This document shows, piece by piece, positions 23,128-34,353 of a stretch of 64,000 nucleotides of DNA. How positions within the stretch are numbered: the stretch's first letter is position 1; each line of letters starts with the position of its first letter. The stretch spans positions 1,535,501 to 1,599,500 of the forward strand of contig NC_051103.1 of NCBI RefSeq assembly GCF_901709675.1. The letters run 5' to 3'. Under the pieces are notes generated by a model. That model saw nothing but the letters and a program-made list of their open reading frames with translations, was not told the DNA's origin and did no database searches. The position numbers and the translations under genes are program-made. The DNA is from Syngnathus acus (lineage: Eukaryota; Chordata; Actinopteri; Syngnathiformes; Syngnathidae).

Positions 23128-23199
23128 GTTTCCATAGTGTAGTGATTATCACGTTTGCCTAACACGCGAAAAGTCCCCAGTTCGTGACTGGGTAGAAAC
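23128..23199 (+). tRNA. tRNA-Val (AAC), possibly decaying
   Basis: The cloverleaf folds by eye: anticodon loop CTAACAC closed by a paired stem and T stem CCCAG/CTGGG perfect. Two warning signs are one mismatch in the acceptor stem (GTTTCCA/TAGAAAC) and a T-loop TTCGTGA with T at the normally invariant A58. It could be a weak gene or a recent pseudogene. Confidence 0.5.
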
Positions 23200-23366
23200 A
23201 GCTTCGTTACATTCCGATTGGTAGCGAATATAACATGGACCTGAGGACTGCATTTCAGTGATTAATGAAATCTGATTAATATCATAGCCGGTTTGGACGT
23301 GTCCTTTCAGGGTCATAATTGTGTGTCTACCGCTGCCTCGTGGCAGCCAGCCCTAAAAAAAGATAT

Positions 23367-23430
23367 TTAGGCGATGGGTTGCTACTCCACTGTGCTCTCC
23401 ACTCATCATTTCATATCACATCCTCGTCGG
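23367..23430 (+). pseudogene. tRNA-Ser relic
   Basis: TTAGGCGATGGGTTGCTACT through CACATCCTCGTCGG parallels the intact tRNA-Ser 130 bp downstream but lacks the 5' acceptor half and has a scrambled T arm. Confidence 0.7.
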
Positions 23431-23498
23431 ATTTTCAGTCTTCACAAAGTATCTTGGCACAACGTACATAACGTGTATTGTCAACACTGGATGAACAA

Positions 23499-23580
23499 GA
23501 CGAGGTGGCCGAGAGGTTAAGGCGATGGATTGCTAATCCATTGTGCTCTGCACGCATGGGTTCAAATCCCATCCTCGTCG
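23499..23580 (+). tRNA. tRNA-Ser (GCT)
   Basis: 82 nt starting GACGAGGTGGCCGAGAGG and ending CCTCGTCG. Acceptor GACGAGG pairs with CCTCGTC. The anticodon loop TTGCTAA (GCT) closes on a GGAT/ATCC-type stem, the long variable arm expected of tRNA-Ser is present, and box B is GGTTCAAATCC. It looks intact and is the best tRNA in the window, though no run of four Ts follows closely. Confidence 0.9.
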
Positions 23581-23603
23581 AAAGTTGGTGTTAAATTGTT
23601 GCA

Positions 23604-24262
23604 CAGTGGAGCTTCGGTTTTCGAACGTCCCGGTTCTCGAACAAATCAGTATTAGAACAAAAAATTTGAGAATTTTTTGCTCCGGATGTCAAACGAAATT
23701 CGATTGTCGAATCTCGCGAGCCGAGAGGACCCGCATGCCCACTGACTCCGTTCGTTATTACATTCTTGTTACTCTGAGGATTGCAACAACTCTAATCATG
23801 CCTCCAAAGGAAGCAAGTGGGAGCAGTAAAGCCATCCTAAAACACAAAGACGCTCCTAAAGCAATGCAACAGTGAGAGCACAGCGCGCTGCGGTTGCGCG
23901 ATTGGACCAAATTAAGTTCCCTGCGCACTGAAGTCCACTTAAATTTTGGAAAGTACATCAGGACTTTAAAAATATTTTCTAAATTTCAGCGACGGCTCTG
24001 TCACAATAATGCGACCAGCGCGGTGCAGTTGCGCGGTGGGCGACGTGCTACGGTTGCACGTCTGGCGGTGCGCTGCAGTTGCGCGATCGGACAAATATGC
24101 GCAAATGAAAAAATGCTTAAAAAAGGCAGGTTTGTTTTGTCTTGAAACGGATTACAATTTTTTCCATTATTTGTAATGGGAAAAATAGATTCGGAATTCG
24201 ACCGTTTCGCTTCTCGAACCGCCTTCTGGAACGGATCGTGGTCAAAAACCAAGGTTTGACTG
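23604..24262 (+). mobile_element. Tigger/pogo-like non-autonomous DNA transposon
   Basis: The termini CAGTGGAGCTTCGGTTTTCG and, inverted, CAGTCAAACCTTGGTTTTTG resemble Tigger-type ends. Inside, a short frame starting MPPKEASGSSKAILKHKDA (23,798) looks like the N terminus of a Tigger transposase that stops after about 25 codons. An internal tract repeats GGTTGCGCG/CAGTTGCGCG motifs. About 660 bp: an internally deleted copy. Confidence 0.65.
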
Positions 24263-24638
24263 TATTTTTGCTATTCTTGTTAAAAATCACACTTACAATG
24301 TGAACTGGAAATAACAATAATAACACATAGTGAAAGCCAAATTGAGCAAAGTGGCTATTTCAGAATTGTGTGTCAAACTGGTAGCCCTTTGCCTTAATCA
24401 GTACCCAGGAAGTCGCTCTCGGTTTAAGAAAGTTTGGTGACCCCTGATCTAAAGAAACACGACGTTACAGATAGATGACAAAAAACATTTTTCACCTTTT
24501 CATGATGGCAGGGGAGGCGTGCCTTGCCTCCCCTGACCGCACGTCCCTGACCATAACTATGATCATGGGTTCTCCTCGTTAGCAGAAAGAAATACTCAAA
24601 CTGTTTCAAAGTATATGATAGAAAAACAAAATAATATA
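24263..24638. other. Spacer with a solitary hAT-like terminus
   Basis: Near 24,430-24,450 the rc of TTTGGTGACCCCTGATCT resembles hAT ends of the CAGGGGTCACCAAAC type. No partner or gene is seen. Confidence 0.4.
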
Positions 24639-24639
24639 T

Positions 24640-27600
24640 CAATCCATCCATCCATCCATCCATCCATCTTCTTCCGCTTATCCGGGGTCGGGTCGCAGGG
24701 GCAGCAGCTTCAGGAGGGACTCCCAGACTTCCCTCTCCCCAGCCACTTCATCTAGCTCATCCCGGGGGATCCCAAGGCGTTCCCAGGCCAGCTGAGAGAC
24801 ATAGTCTCTCCAGCGCGTCCTGGGTCGTCCCCGGGGTCTCCTACCGGTGAGGCATCCTGATGAGATGCACGAGCCACCTCATCTGGCTCCTCTCAACCTG
24901 GAGGAGCAGCGACTCTACTCCGAGTCTCTCCCGGATGACCGAACTTCTCACCCTATCTCTAAGGGAGAGCCCGGACATCCTGCGGAGAAAACTCATTTCG
25001 GCCGCTTGTATCCGGGATCTCGTTCTTTCGGTCATGACCCATAGCTCGTGACCATAGGTGAGGGTAGGAGCGTAAATCGACCGGTAAATTGAGAGCTTTG
25101 CCTTTTGGCTCAGCTCTCTCTTTACCACGACGGACCGGTACAGAGTCCGCATTACTGCCGACGCTACACCGATCCGCCTGTCGATCTCGCGCTCCATCCT
25201 CCCCTCACTCGTGAACAAGACCCCAAGATACTTAAACTCCTCCACTTGGGGCAGGATCTCATCCCCGATCCGGAGAGGGCATTCCACCCTTTTCCGATCG
25301 AGGACCATGGACTCGGATTTGGAGGTGCTGACCCTCATTCCGACCGCTTCACACTCGGCTGTGAACCGCTCCAGTGAGAGCTGGAGATCACGGCCTGAAG
25401 AAGCCAACAGCACCACGTCGTCTGCAAAAAGCAGAGAAGCGATGCTGAGGTCCCCAAACCGGACACCCTCAATGCCTCGGCTGCGCCTAGAAATTCTGTC
25501 CATAAAAATTATGAACAGAATCGGTGACAAAGGGCAGCCTTGGCGGAGTCCAACCCTCACTGGGAACGAATCCGACTTACTGCCGGAAATGCGGACCAAA
25601 CTCTGGCATCGGTGATACAGGGACCGAACCGCCCTTATCAGTTGGCTCGGTACCCCGTACTCCCGAAGCACCCCCCACAGAACCTCCCGAGGGACACGGT
25701 CGAACGCCTTCTCCAAGTCCACAAAACACATGTGGACTGGTTGGGCGAACTCCCATGCACCCTCGAGGATCCTGCTGAGGGTGAAGAGCTGGTCCACTGT
25801 TCCACGGCCAGGACGAAAGCCACACTGTTCCTCCTGAATCCGAGGTTCGACCTCCCGACGGACCCTCCTCTCCAGCACCCCTGAATAGACCTTACCAGGG
25901 TGGCTGAGGAGTGTAATTCCCCTGTAATTGGAACACACCCTCCGGTCCCCCTTCTTAAAGAGGGGAACCACCACCCCAGTCTGCCAATCCAGAGGCACTG
26001 TCCCCGATGTCCACGCGATGTTGTAGAGACGTGTCAGCCATGACAGCCCCACAACATCCAGAGCCCTTAAGAAATCCGGGCGGATCTCATCCACCCCCGG
26101 GGCTTTGCCACCGAGGAGTTTTTTAACTACCTCAGTGACTTCGACCCCAGAGATTGGAGAGTCCGCCTCAGAGTCCCCAGGCCCTGCTTCCACAATGGAA
26201 GGCGTGTAGGTGGAATTGAGGAGGTCTTCGAAGTATTCTCCCCACCGACACACGACGTCCCGAGTCGAGGTCAGCAGCGCGCCATCTCCACTGTAAACAG
26301 TGTTGACGTTGCACTGCTTCCCCCTCCTGAGACGCCGGATGGTGGACCAGAATTTCCTCGAAGCCGTCCGGACGTCATTCTCCATGGCCTCGCCAAACTC
26401 CTCCCACGCCCGGGTTTTTGCCTCAGCAACCGCCGAAGCCGCGTTCCGCTTGGCCATCCGGTACCTGTCAGCTGCCTCCGGAGTCCCGCAGGCCAAAACG
26501 GCCCGATAGGACTCCTTCTTCAGCTTGACGGCATCCCTTACCGCCGGTGTCCACCAGCGGGTTCGGGGATTGCCGCCACGACAGGCACCAATGACCTTAC
26601 GGCCACAGCTCCGGTCGGCCGCCTCAACAATGGAGGCGCGGAACAAGGTCCACTCGGACTCAATGTCCCCCGCCTCCCCCGGGACGTGGGAAAAGCTCTG
26701 CCGGAGGTGGGAGTTGAAGCTCTTCCTGACAGGGGATTCCGCCAGACGTTCCCAGCAGACCCTCACAGAGCGTTTGGGTCTGCCAGGTCGGACCGGCATC
26801 TTCCCCCACCATCGGAGCCAACCCACCACCAGGTGGTGATCAGTTGACAGCTCCGCCCCTCTCTTCGCCCGAGTGTCCAAAACATGCGGCCGCAAATCCG
26901 ATGACACGACTACAAAGTCGATCATCGAACCGCGGCCTAGGGTGTCCTGGTGCCAAGTGCACACATGGACACCCTTATGTTTGAACATGGTGTTCATTAT
27001 AGAAAATCCGTGTCGAGCACAGAAGTCCAATAATAGAACACCGCTCGGGTTCAGATCGGGGGGGCCGTTCCTCCCAATCACGCCCTTCCAGGTCTCACTG
27101 TCATTGCCCACGTGAGCATTGAAGTCACCCAGTAGAACGATGGAGTCCCCAGAAGGAGCGCTCTCCAGCACTTCCTCCAGGGACTCCAAGAAGGGTGGGT
27201 ACTCTGAGCTGCCGTTTAGTGCATAGACACAAACAACAGTCAGGACCCGTCCCCCCACCCGAAGGCGGAGGGAGGCTACCCTCTCGTTCACCGGGGTGAA
27301 CCCCAATGTGCAGGCGCCCAGCCGGGGGGCAATAAGTATACCCACACCTGCTCGACGCCTCTCACCGTGGGCAACTCCAAAGTGGAAGAGAGTCCAGCCC
27401 CTCTCGAGAGGGCTTGAACCAGAACCCAAACTGTACGTGGAGGCAAGTCCGACTATATCTAGTCGGAACTTTTCTGCCTCGCACACCAGCTCGGGCTCCT
27501 TTCCAGCCAGAGAGGTGACATTCCATGTCCCAAGAGCCAGCTTCTGCAGCCGGGGATCAGACCGCCAATGTCCCTGCCTTTGGCCGCCGCCCAGCTTGCA

Positions 27601-27970
27601 CTGCACCCGACCCCTTTGGCCCCTCCCACAGGTGGTGAGCCCATGGGAAGGGGGACCCATGTTTCCTTTTCGGGCTGTGCCCGGCCGGGCCCCATGGGCG
27701 AAGGCCCGGCCACCAGAGGCTCGCCTTCGAGCCCCGCCTCCAGGCCTGGCTCCAGAGGGGGGCCCCGGTGACCCGCGTCCGGGCGAGGGAAAACGAGATC
27801 CATTTATTTTGTTCGTCATAAGGGGCTCATGTGAGCCGTGCTTTGTCTGGCCCCTCACCTAGGACCCGTTTGCCATGGGTGACCCTACCAGGGGCATGAA
27901 GCCCCAGACAACATGGCTCCTAGGATCATAGGGGCACGCAAACTCCTCCACCACGATAAGGTGACGACTC
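24640..27970 (-). mobile_element. Nearly complete Rex3-type (RTE) LINE
   Basis: The 3' end is the tetranucleotide tail CATCCATCCATCC (GATG on the coding strand, typical of Rex3) at 24,642-24,668. The 5' end is inferred at about 27,970, where similarity to the copy at 7.9 kb stops. It holds one long ORF with endonuclease and RT. Near 24,848 about 45 bp are deleted relative to the 6.0 kb copy, shortening the C terminus. Confidence 0.9.
24841..27858 (-). CDS. Rex3 ORF2: AP endonuclease plus reverse transcriptase
   Basis: This 1,005-residue frame would nick genomic DNA and reverse transcribe its own RNA. N-terminal AP-endonuclease signatures are [16 protein letters not shown] (about residue 110), [20 protein letters not shown] and STDHHLVV (metal-binding and catalytic His region). 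RT signatures are [45 protein letters not shown] and [11 protein letters not shown] (catalytic ADD), then EFKYLGVLF and the C-terminal [14 protein letters not shown]. The C terminus ends early at LIRMPHR because of a small deletion. There are no stops or frameshifts in about 3 kb, so this is a young copy. The N-terminal 90 residues are Gly/Arg-rich and may be untranslated leader. Confidence 0.9.
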   Translation of the reverse strand: MRGQTKHGSHEPLMTNKINGSRFPSPGRGSPGPPSGARPGGGARRRASGGRAFAHGARPGTARKGNMGPPSHGLTTCGRGQRGRVQCKLGGGQRQGHWRSDPRLQKLALGTWNVTSLAGKEPELVCEAEKFRLDIVGLASTYSLGSGSSPLERGWTLFHFGVAHGERRRAGVGILIAPRLGACTLGFTPVNERVASLRLRVGGRVLTVVCVYALNGSSEYPPFLESLEEVLESAPSGDSIVLLGDFNAHVGNDSETWKGVIGRNGPPDLNPSGVLLLDFCARHGFSIMNTMFKHKGVHVCTWHQDTLGRGSMIDFVVVSSDLRPHVLDTRAKRGAELSTDHHLVVGWLRWWGKMPVRPGRPKRSVRVCWERLAESPVRKSFNSHLRQSFSHVPGEAGDIESEWTLFRASIVEAADRSCGRKVIGACRGGNPRTRWWTPAVRDAVKLKKESYRAVLACGTPEAADRYRMAKRNAASAVAEAKTRAWEEFGEAMENDVRTASRKFWSTIRRLRRGKQCNVNTVYSGDGALLTSTRDVVCRWGEYFEDLLNSTYTPSIVEAGPGDSEADSPISGVEVTEVVKKLLGGKAPGVDEIRPDFLRALDVVGLSWLTRLYNIAWTSGTVPLDWQTGVVVPLFKKGDRRVCSNYRGITLLSHPGKVYSGVLERRVRREVEPRIQEEQCGFRPGRGTVDQLFTLSRILEGAWEFAQPVHMCFVDLEKAFDRVPREVLWGVLREYGVPSQLIRAVRSLYHRCQSLVRISGSKSDSFPVRVGLRQGCPLSPILFIIFMDRISRRSRGIEGVRFGDLSIASLLFADDVVLLASSGRDLQLSLERFTAECEAVGMRVSTSKSESMVLDRKRVECPLRIGDEILPQVEEFKYLGVLFTSEGRMEREIDRRIGVASAVMRTLYRSVVVKRELSQKAKLSIYRSIYAPTLTYGHELWVMTERTRSRIQAAEMSFLRRMSGLSLRDRVRSSVIRERLGVESLLLQVERSQMRWLVHLIRMPHR

Positions 27971-30849
27971 ACGGAGGTTAATGCTAACCTACAATGCAAA
28001 ATGCCATGCATATGCTAATGGGACTAGCATCACTGTTATAGCTTTAACTCTTTAAGCAATGAGTATTTGACCACAATATTCTCACATGCATATATTCTTT
28101 ATCCTCTGAGGAATGAGTAACATTATTGCGGATTGATAGGGAGTTGTGATCCCGCCCCGCCTCCTTCTATGTCTCGAGACACCTCTGCACACCACCATGC
28201 GGGGGAACGTAAGCACGAGAGAGCCCCGAGACGGACGAATGTGTCTTTTGTCTGTCTCTGTGCGTGCATGTTGTGTGTGCCTCCACTTTGAGAACAGTGC
28301 GCTGTTACTGTGGCAACAGGCACATTCAGGCCAAAAGGATGCTGTTTGGGGAAGAGCGCACAATTTTTTTTATCTGTGACGCTGCACGCACGCACGTGTT
28401 TCAGTGACGGAAAAAAATCGTAGATTTCGCTGACAGGACAAATAGCAAATTAACCCAAGCCCTTTTTCATGCCCACAAGTGAAAAGCATGGCTGCAGTAA
28501 TATGTTTAGAATGGGAGTGTAGTTGTAAGACGTAAATTTAATCATCTGAGGCTGTTGGTATGATTTAGTGCAGTCTGTCACTTGTTATCAGCTCCAGCAC
28601 ACCTTTTAAGATGACAGACGACACACACTGCGTCGTGTTATCGCTCCATCTGCACTCTGCTGGGATGAAGCCCCCCATATTGTCCTAATTATAAACTGTT
28701 AAAAAAAAACTTCATATCTGTTATGAGATTTGTTTTTGTTTGTTTGCAATAACCGTCTCGCCACACCGTAACCTTTAAAGCTTCCCTAAGCCCTTTTCCC
28801 AAAAGATGATTTCATCTTTTCGGATCATAACAACAGGACATCATGTCCCACTTGGAGGAAAGGAGTTATTTTGACACTGTTAGAAGTTTTCATATGAACC
28901 AAATTGCCATGATATGGTCGGGGTCCCTCAAGAGTCAATCCTTGGGCCCCTTTTGTTCAGCTGCCCTTGGGTCCAAATCATCACAATGCCAATGTTAATA
29001 GCTTGATTAACCAACATTCCCTTCAACTAAAAAAAAACCCAACAACCCCAAAACCAAGGTATTGTTTTGAGCAATAAAGAAATAAGGATTGCGGTTATTT
29101 AACACAGAGTCACTGTCTTTAAAGACTACGGACCAAGTCCGAAACCCCAGATTCGTCTTGAAGATGCATTTCTAAATGGAAATGACTGTAAATCACATTT
29201 AGTTTTTCAAGATCTTTCCAGTAAGACTTTATTGTGGTCTACATCATCTCCACACTTTGTCTCTCAAGTGCGAACGAGGCAGGAGACGTGCAGCTCCCAA
29301 TACAATTAGAAATTGGCGTCCCGGCCAAGCCTCCATGGCGGCGTGTTGCTTCCAGAAAAGTCAACCAATTGGCCGAGGCAGCTCTGTAAAGCGCTACATT
29401 GCCACCGTGTCATTATTTGCTGACCAGATCCACACTTTGCAAGCCGGAAGGGAGCGTATGCCAAAGCAAAGTGTCGCGGATATTTTCACACAAACTATGC
29501 AGCAACATATAAAGTAGTCCACGCATATATTCTTGACTCCTCAGAAGCTGTCATTCTACACAGAAGATAGAGATTTCTGTCAGCTAAATGCTGCCCCCAA
29601 GTGGCTAAATTGATTTTCAATGTTTTTTCATTATACTCAGAATAGAAAATAAGAATGAGTAATTAATAAAATTGTATGTGGCTACATATGATGTACACAC
29701 CAGGACCAGTCAGTGACTTTCAAGACTATCAGTGTAGTTTTCAGATTTTGGTCTACTGATCACCTTTTGTGTTTTAACCACTTATTGGCACACTGTTTGC
29801 GCCTTCTCGCAGATGGCGTTCCCATTGTGTGCTCCAGCAGTCTTCGAGCATGTGGAAGAACATCCAGCAAGGCCCGCAGCAAACATCAATATTCAAGCGC
29901 TCTTGTGTAGCGCTACACATTTTTCATCAGCGGAGCACCTCCGGGGGAATCTGCCGTTTACCCAAAACAAAATGTTAAAGCTGCTAATATCTGACATTCT
30001 TTTGATAGTATTCGCTCTCACCAGGCCAAGATCGGGTTCAAATTTGATTCAACCAAATACATTGAGAGTTTATTTAAAAAATGTGACTTTTGTTTATAAA
30101 TTTAGCAAAAATGTACTGCAGTCAGTGATCGAAAAATGTAATCCATGATTGGATATACATCTACATGATATACAGTGAATTGTAAATGCAATAACGTACC
30201 GTAGAGAGAACGACAGTGAAAGCCAACATTTTTCTGACAGTAGTGATCGGGTCAAAAACTGCAATCAGTCATCAAAAATGCAATAACTGGATATAAATTG
30301 ACAGTGGATTGTAGATGCGGTAACAGACCATAGAAAATGATGGAAAATACCGGATTGCCCTTCCAGTGACATTTCTACAGTCGCAGACATCATTGGCAGT
30401 AACATAGCTCTCTAATGATTCAAAATTGATTATTTGTCATCATACAATCTATGGAAACTTTTTTTTTTTTTTTAACTAGAATAAAACAAAAAGCTGTCAA
30501 GTCTGGGCTCGCTTTTTAAAGGGCGATGAGGACCAGACAACACGACACGAATAATAACAAAACAATGAACGAGAGCAATAACCGACTTTGGACTTTGATT
30601 CCAGCTTCAAGATTGGGCTCTTTGAAAGCACTGGAATTCCTGTACAATGTGTTTAGCTCTTTGAGTCAGTAACTTTACAAAAAGGCAGTCAAAGTTGTCA
30701 AGCGCGCAAAAAAAGCAAAAAAGGACAAACCAAGTAGAGTCAAGTGTTAGTGAACTTAGCCCGCTTGTTCACATTGCATCTGGACACGACATCTAGTTGG
30801 CTAATACCAGCTAAGCTAAATGCAGTTACTGTATGAATTACAAACTGTT
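27971..30849. other. 2.9 kb without a recognisable gene
   Basis: I found no coding exon, tRNA or transposon termini. Frames at 28.1-28.4, 29.26-29.52 and 29.8-30.15 kb are short and have no recognisable family. Confidence 0.5.
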
Positions 30850-33539
30850 CAGGGCTGTGGACTCGGTCGGATTTTTGCACCGAGTCCGAGTCCAAGTCCG
30901 GCCTCTTGACCACGAGTCCGAGTCCGGCTGTCCATTTTTTCTGTTAATTCATGTGACTGCTTAGTCTTTATTCAAGGCTAATTTAGATCAAAATCTAAAT
31001 AATTACAACAGTTTTGTGATGGCTTTGTCTTTATTAAACATATAAACGAATACAATAAACAGATACTTTCAAGTTCCAATTCAACGACTTGAGTTTGTTC
31101 TTAGGAACAAAATCGCCTCAACCAAGTCAGCCTTCATCGCGCCGCGCTGATCAGACATGATAAACTTGAGCCCGGAAAACAGGCGCTCTACGCTGACTTG
31201 GCTGATTGGCATTGCTGTTAGTGTCCGAGTCGTTGCCTTGAGGCCGGACGGATAACGATCAGCTGTAACAAATGGGCTCTCTTTCATTCGACCAAGTGCC
31301 AACATTGCCCCAATTTCTTCATCTATGTCGGTTGGCGAGGTGGCGGCCGACAAACGCTGGCGGCGCTCAATGCTGTCAAGTTCTTTTTCAAACTCATCCT
31401 CCTCCGTCGATGTGGAGCCATCAACCTCGGCCCCCATCGACGGCCCCTCCAGGGGCTGGTGGGTACGAGACCAGATTCGCCTCACAACGGCACGGAGGCC
31501 ATTCTTGGCGCGCTCCATCTGCTCTTCACTGAGGAGAATGCGGTAACGCGCATCGACGAAGACGGCTGCCAGAAAAAAATAATTGTCAAAGAGCTTGTCC
31601 TCTCGTTGCTCCATTGAATTGGCGATTGGTGAAGCCAGAGGGGGCTGCTTGCGCAACGCTGCCTTCAAGGCCGACCACTCCTTGAGAAAGCTGCCGGGGG
31701 TGATTGAGGCCGACTGGAGCTTGACCGTGACATTGTATGGCATCTTGAGGATCGTGGCCAAGGTCTCAAGCTTCTTCCATTCTGACTCGTTAAGGAGAAG
31801 TTCCGGAGAAGCAGCCGCCAAGTCCTGGACATGCTCTCGTAGATGAAGGAGCCGTTTTGTCATGAGGTACGTAGGTGCTTCCCCAACGGGTGGGCACATC
31901 GACGACAGGGAGAAGACCTCCTCGACGACGGAGGACAGCAAGCAGATTGGGGGTCCACAGTCTCTTCACCACCCGTCGGACTTTATCCAGTAGTTTCATG
32001 ACATGCTCCGCCTTCAATCCGTCACGAATTGCCAGTTGCAGCGTGTGAATAGCACAGCGCATGTGATGAATCATTCGAAAGTCGGCATCCTGAATCCCAG
32101 CGAACTTCTCAAGCTGGACCTCGTCGTCCAGATTGACGCCCCCCTCGTCCTCATCCATTTCGTTTTCAGTATCATCAGCATCTTCGTCGTCCTCATTGAT
32201 GAGCCGCACGGCTTTGCTCATGGTCGCGACGACGATGGAGAGGACATGCAGGTCAAAATCCTTGATGACGGCGTTGATGACATTCTTGACCGCCTCACTG
32301 TCATGCCCCCCGTCGGTGTCCTTGATGGCAAGAGTCTTGATTTTAATCTCCCCGTCGCGGAAGTACTGGACGTTGATGCCCATGTAGTTCCGCATGAGCC
32401 TGGTGGCGGCGTCTGCCTTGATGAATACGTATTCCTGGCTCAGCTCCGACTTGATTTCCTCCTTCAACCTGTCGGCCTCAGCCACCACCATGTGGCGGAT
32501 CTGATCTCTGTCTAGGCTGACAGAGAGCTGATTAGCAGCAGGCCCTAGCAGTGTCCGCATAGCCGACTGCTGGAATGTGACGAGCGAGAGGCCATCATGA
32601 ACAATCAGAGAAATGACCGCCTTTTGAAACTCCTCACGGTCCATCTTGTATTGGATCGTCTTGCGCGTCACTTTCGCTGTCACAAACCTGAGAAAAAAAT
32701 AAAATCATTAGTGAAATGGCCAAAGTAATAATGTATCTGCAATTTTCGTTTTGATCGATACATTTTTCATCATTTCTAAAAATGTAAAAAAACATTTCAG
32801 ACTATACTAACCTCATCATCGATGTCTGAGCCATCTGCGATAGACCAGGCGTCGCCGTCGTTTTCGGCTTTTTGTTCTCCTCTTCCACCTTTGGACAGAT
32901 TTGAGTTTGAATTCATGAATTTTTGTTATGTTCGACTATAGTAATCTCAACACAGTATTATACCGGAAATTAATTGTAATCCACTTATCAAAAGCTTACC
33001 TTCGCGAATGCCTCTGGGTGCTTCCTCTTGAGATGGCGCTTCAGGTTGGCCTGCTGATTTGCGCCAACAGAACCCATCGATAACCATGCATTACATGTAT
33101 CGTTTACGATGCACACGGCCTTCTCTTCTTGCACATCAAAATACGTCCACACATGACTCTTTCTGGATGCCATGATTATCCGAGGGACAAAATAGCTAAT
33201 TATATATGCACAACGAACGCAACTGTTTTCACACTGGCTGGTTCGGCTTATATAGGATCTCTTGCTGAGAGCGCGGACGTAAAAGTGAGGCGACGTTCCA
33301 ATTGGACGTCGGATTGCTAACATTTTCCCTGCCCTACCGGAGTTGTGCTAGTTCATAACGTAGCAGGGCTGTGGACAGTATTCCTACGCGCATTCTCAGC
33401 AGCATGATGAAAATAAAATTGAACGTATTTTTTTTATTGTCGGACTCGGTGGACTCGGTCAAAATCAGCACCGAGTCCGAGTCCGGCAAAAAAAATGACC
33501 GAGTCCGGCCGAGTCCGAGTCCCCGAGTCCACAGCCCTG
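30850..33539 (-). mobile_element. Nearly complete hAT DNA transposon
   Basis: The ends CAGGGCTGTGGACTCGG (30,850) and CCACAGCCCTG (33,539) are inverted repeats, with GACTCGG/CCGAGTC subterminal arrays. A transposase gene of about three exons fills the interior. The right end is unusual: a second internal terminus CAGGGCTGTGGAC at 33,365 makes the last 174 bp look like a MITE of the same family. No clear 8-bp target duplication is seen (AAACTGTT versus GATACTAT). Confidence 0.8.
31081..33173 (-). pseudogene. hAT transposase (BED finger, RNase H-like, hATC), one frameshift
   Basis: Exon 1 (33,173-33,000) encodes a BED zinc finger: MASRKSHVWTYFDVQ, the CIVNDTC cysteines and HLKRKHP. A short exon near 32,900-32,815 is plausible, followed by the main body from about 32,690 (FVTAKVTRKTIQYKM). 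The body reads to VVDVPTRWGSTY at about 31,870, where a GTAC-like 4-nt duplication shifts the frame; it resumes as LMTKRLLHLREHV and ends with the hATC dimerisation region (QVSVERLFSGLKFIM, DLVEAILFLRTN). An acidic insert (DEDADDTENEMDEDEGG) lies mid-protein. With one lesion it was active recently. Confidence 0.8.
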
Positions 33540-33578
33540 GATACTATTTATAGTTACTGAACAGAGTAGAGTAGGCTA

Positions 33579-34353
33579 TTAATTCTGCTGCTGCTGCTTC
33601 TTCTTCTTCTTCTTCTTCGATGACTTGCTTGGAGGGCGCCTTTGTAGAGTTTCTCCACCGGCAGCCTGTGGCTTCGATGAGGGACTTTTGCCTGGGGCAA
33701 GCATCGGGCTCGGGTTGGCCACGACCTTGGGGACTGACACGACGGGGATGGTAGGAGTCGGTGAGGCAATTGGAAAATGCGCTGTGGGCATTTTGCACAT
33801 GAAGCTGTTGACTTGGGCGCAGGACATTAGCTTCCATCTTCCAGTCTGAAAGAAAACAATCCATTTCAGTGGGACGCAAAGCTCTTCTTCTTCCAAATGC
33901 TGATTTGTGCACGCACCTGCCGTAGCACAGCCACGCAGTGTTTGCCGAGGCCGACGCGCTGGCTGGGTTCTCCTGGGGCCCAGTGGGTGAAGGTCACCTC
34001 GTGGCGGTCCAACCACACCAACGTGCCGGCAAGCGCCAGGTCGTTCAGTCCGGTCCACATGTCGCTGGTTTCTGCAGAGGACGGATGGGAGGGAACAGAG
34101 CTCTCACTCGGTTCTCAGATATTGCACCCATCGAGTCGTTCTACGGGGACTGTTGGGAATTTAAGGTTGGGGTGCGCACCGAGGTTGGAGACATTTTTCA
34201 CCGACGCCTGCTCCACCTCTGAGCGGATGGACACCAGATCGGCACCGAGACTACGGCAGACGAGTTGCGCATCATCCCATTTCTTTTTGCCCTCAAAGGT
34301 TTTGTAGCAGAAACCGGCAAACTCCTCCCAGTCAGGCGCTGAGCATCTGGGCT
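33579..34353 (-). other. Lectin gene: CTLD5, low-complexity tail and stop
   Basis: CTLD5 reads CSAPDWEEFAGFCYKTFEG, LGADLVSIRSE, MWTGLND, HWAPGEPSQ and WKLMSCAQVNSFMCKM. The GEPS triplet sits where Ca-binding CTLDs have EPN. About 68 Pro/Ser/Lys-rich residues follow, ending in runs of Lys and Gln encoded by a CTT/CTG repeat (33,585-33,620). A hAT terminus lies 39 bp after the stop, and no AATAAA precedes it. Confidence 0.85.

Noticed and set aside
29257-30148. Short plus-strand ORFs in the 28-30.8 kb gap
   Set aside because: No recognisable domain, no splice-supported continuation.
33365-33539. Independent MITE insertion beside the hAT
   Set aside because: No target duplication is visible at its edges; kept as part of the hAT with the alternative recorded as a finding.
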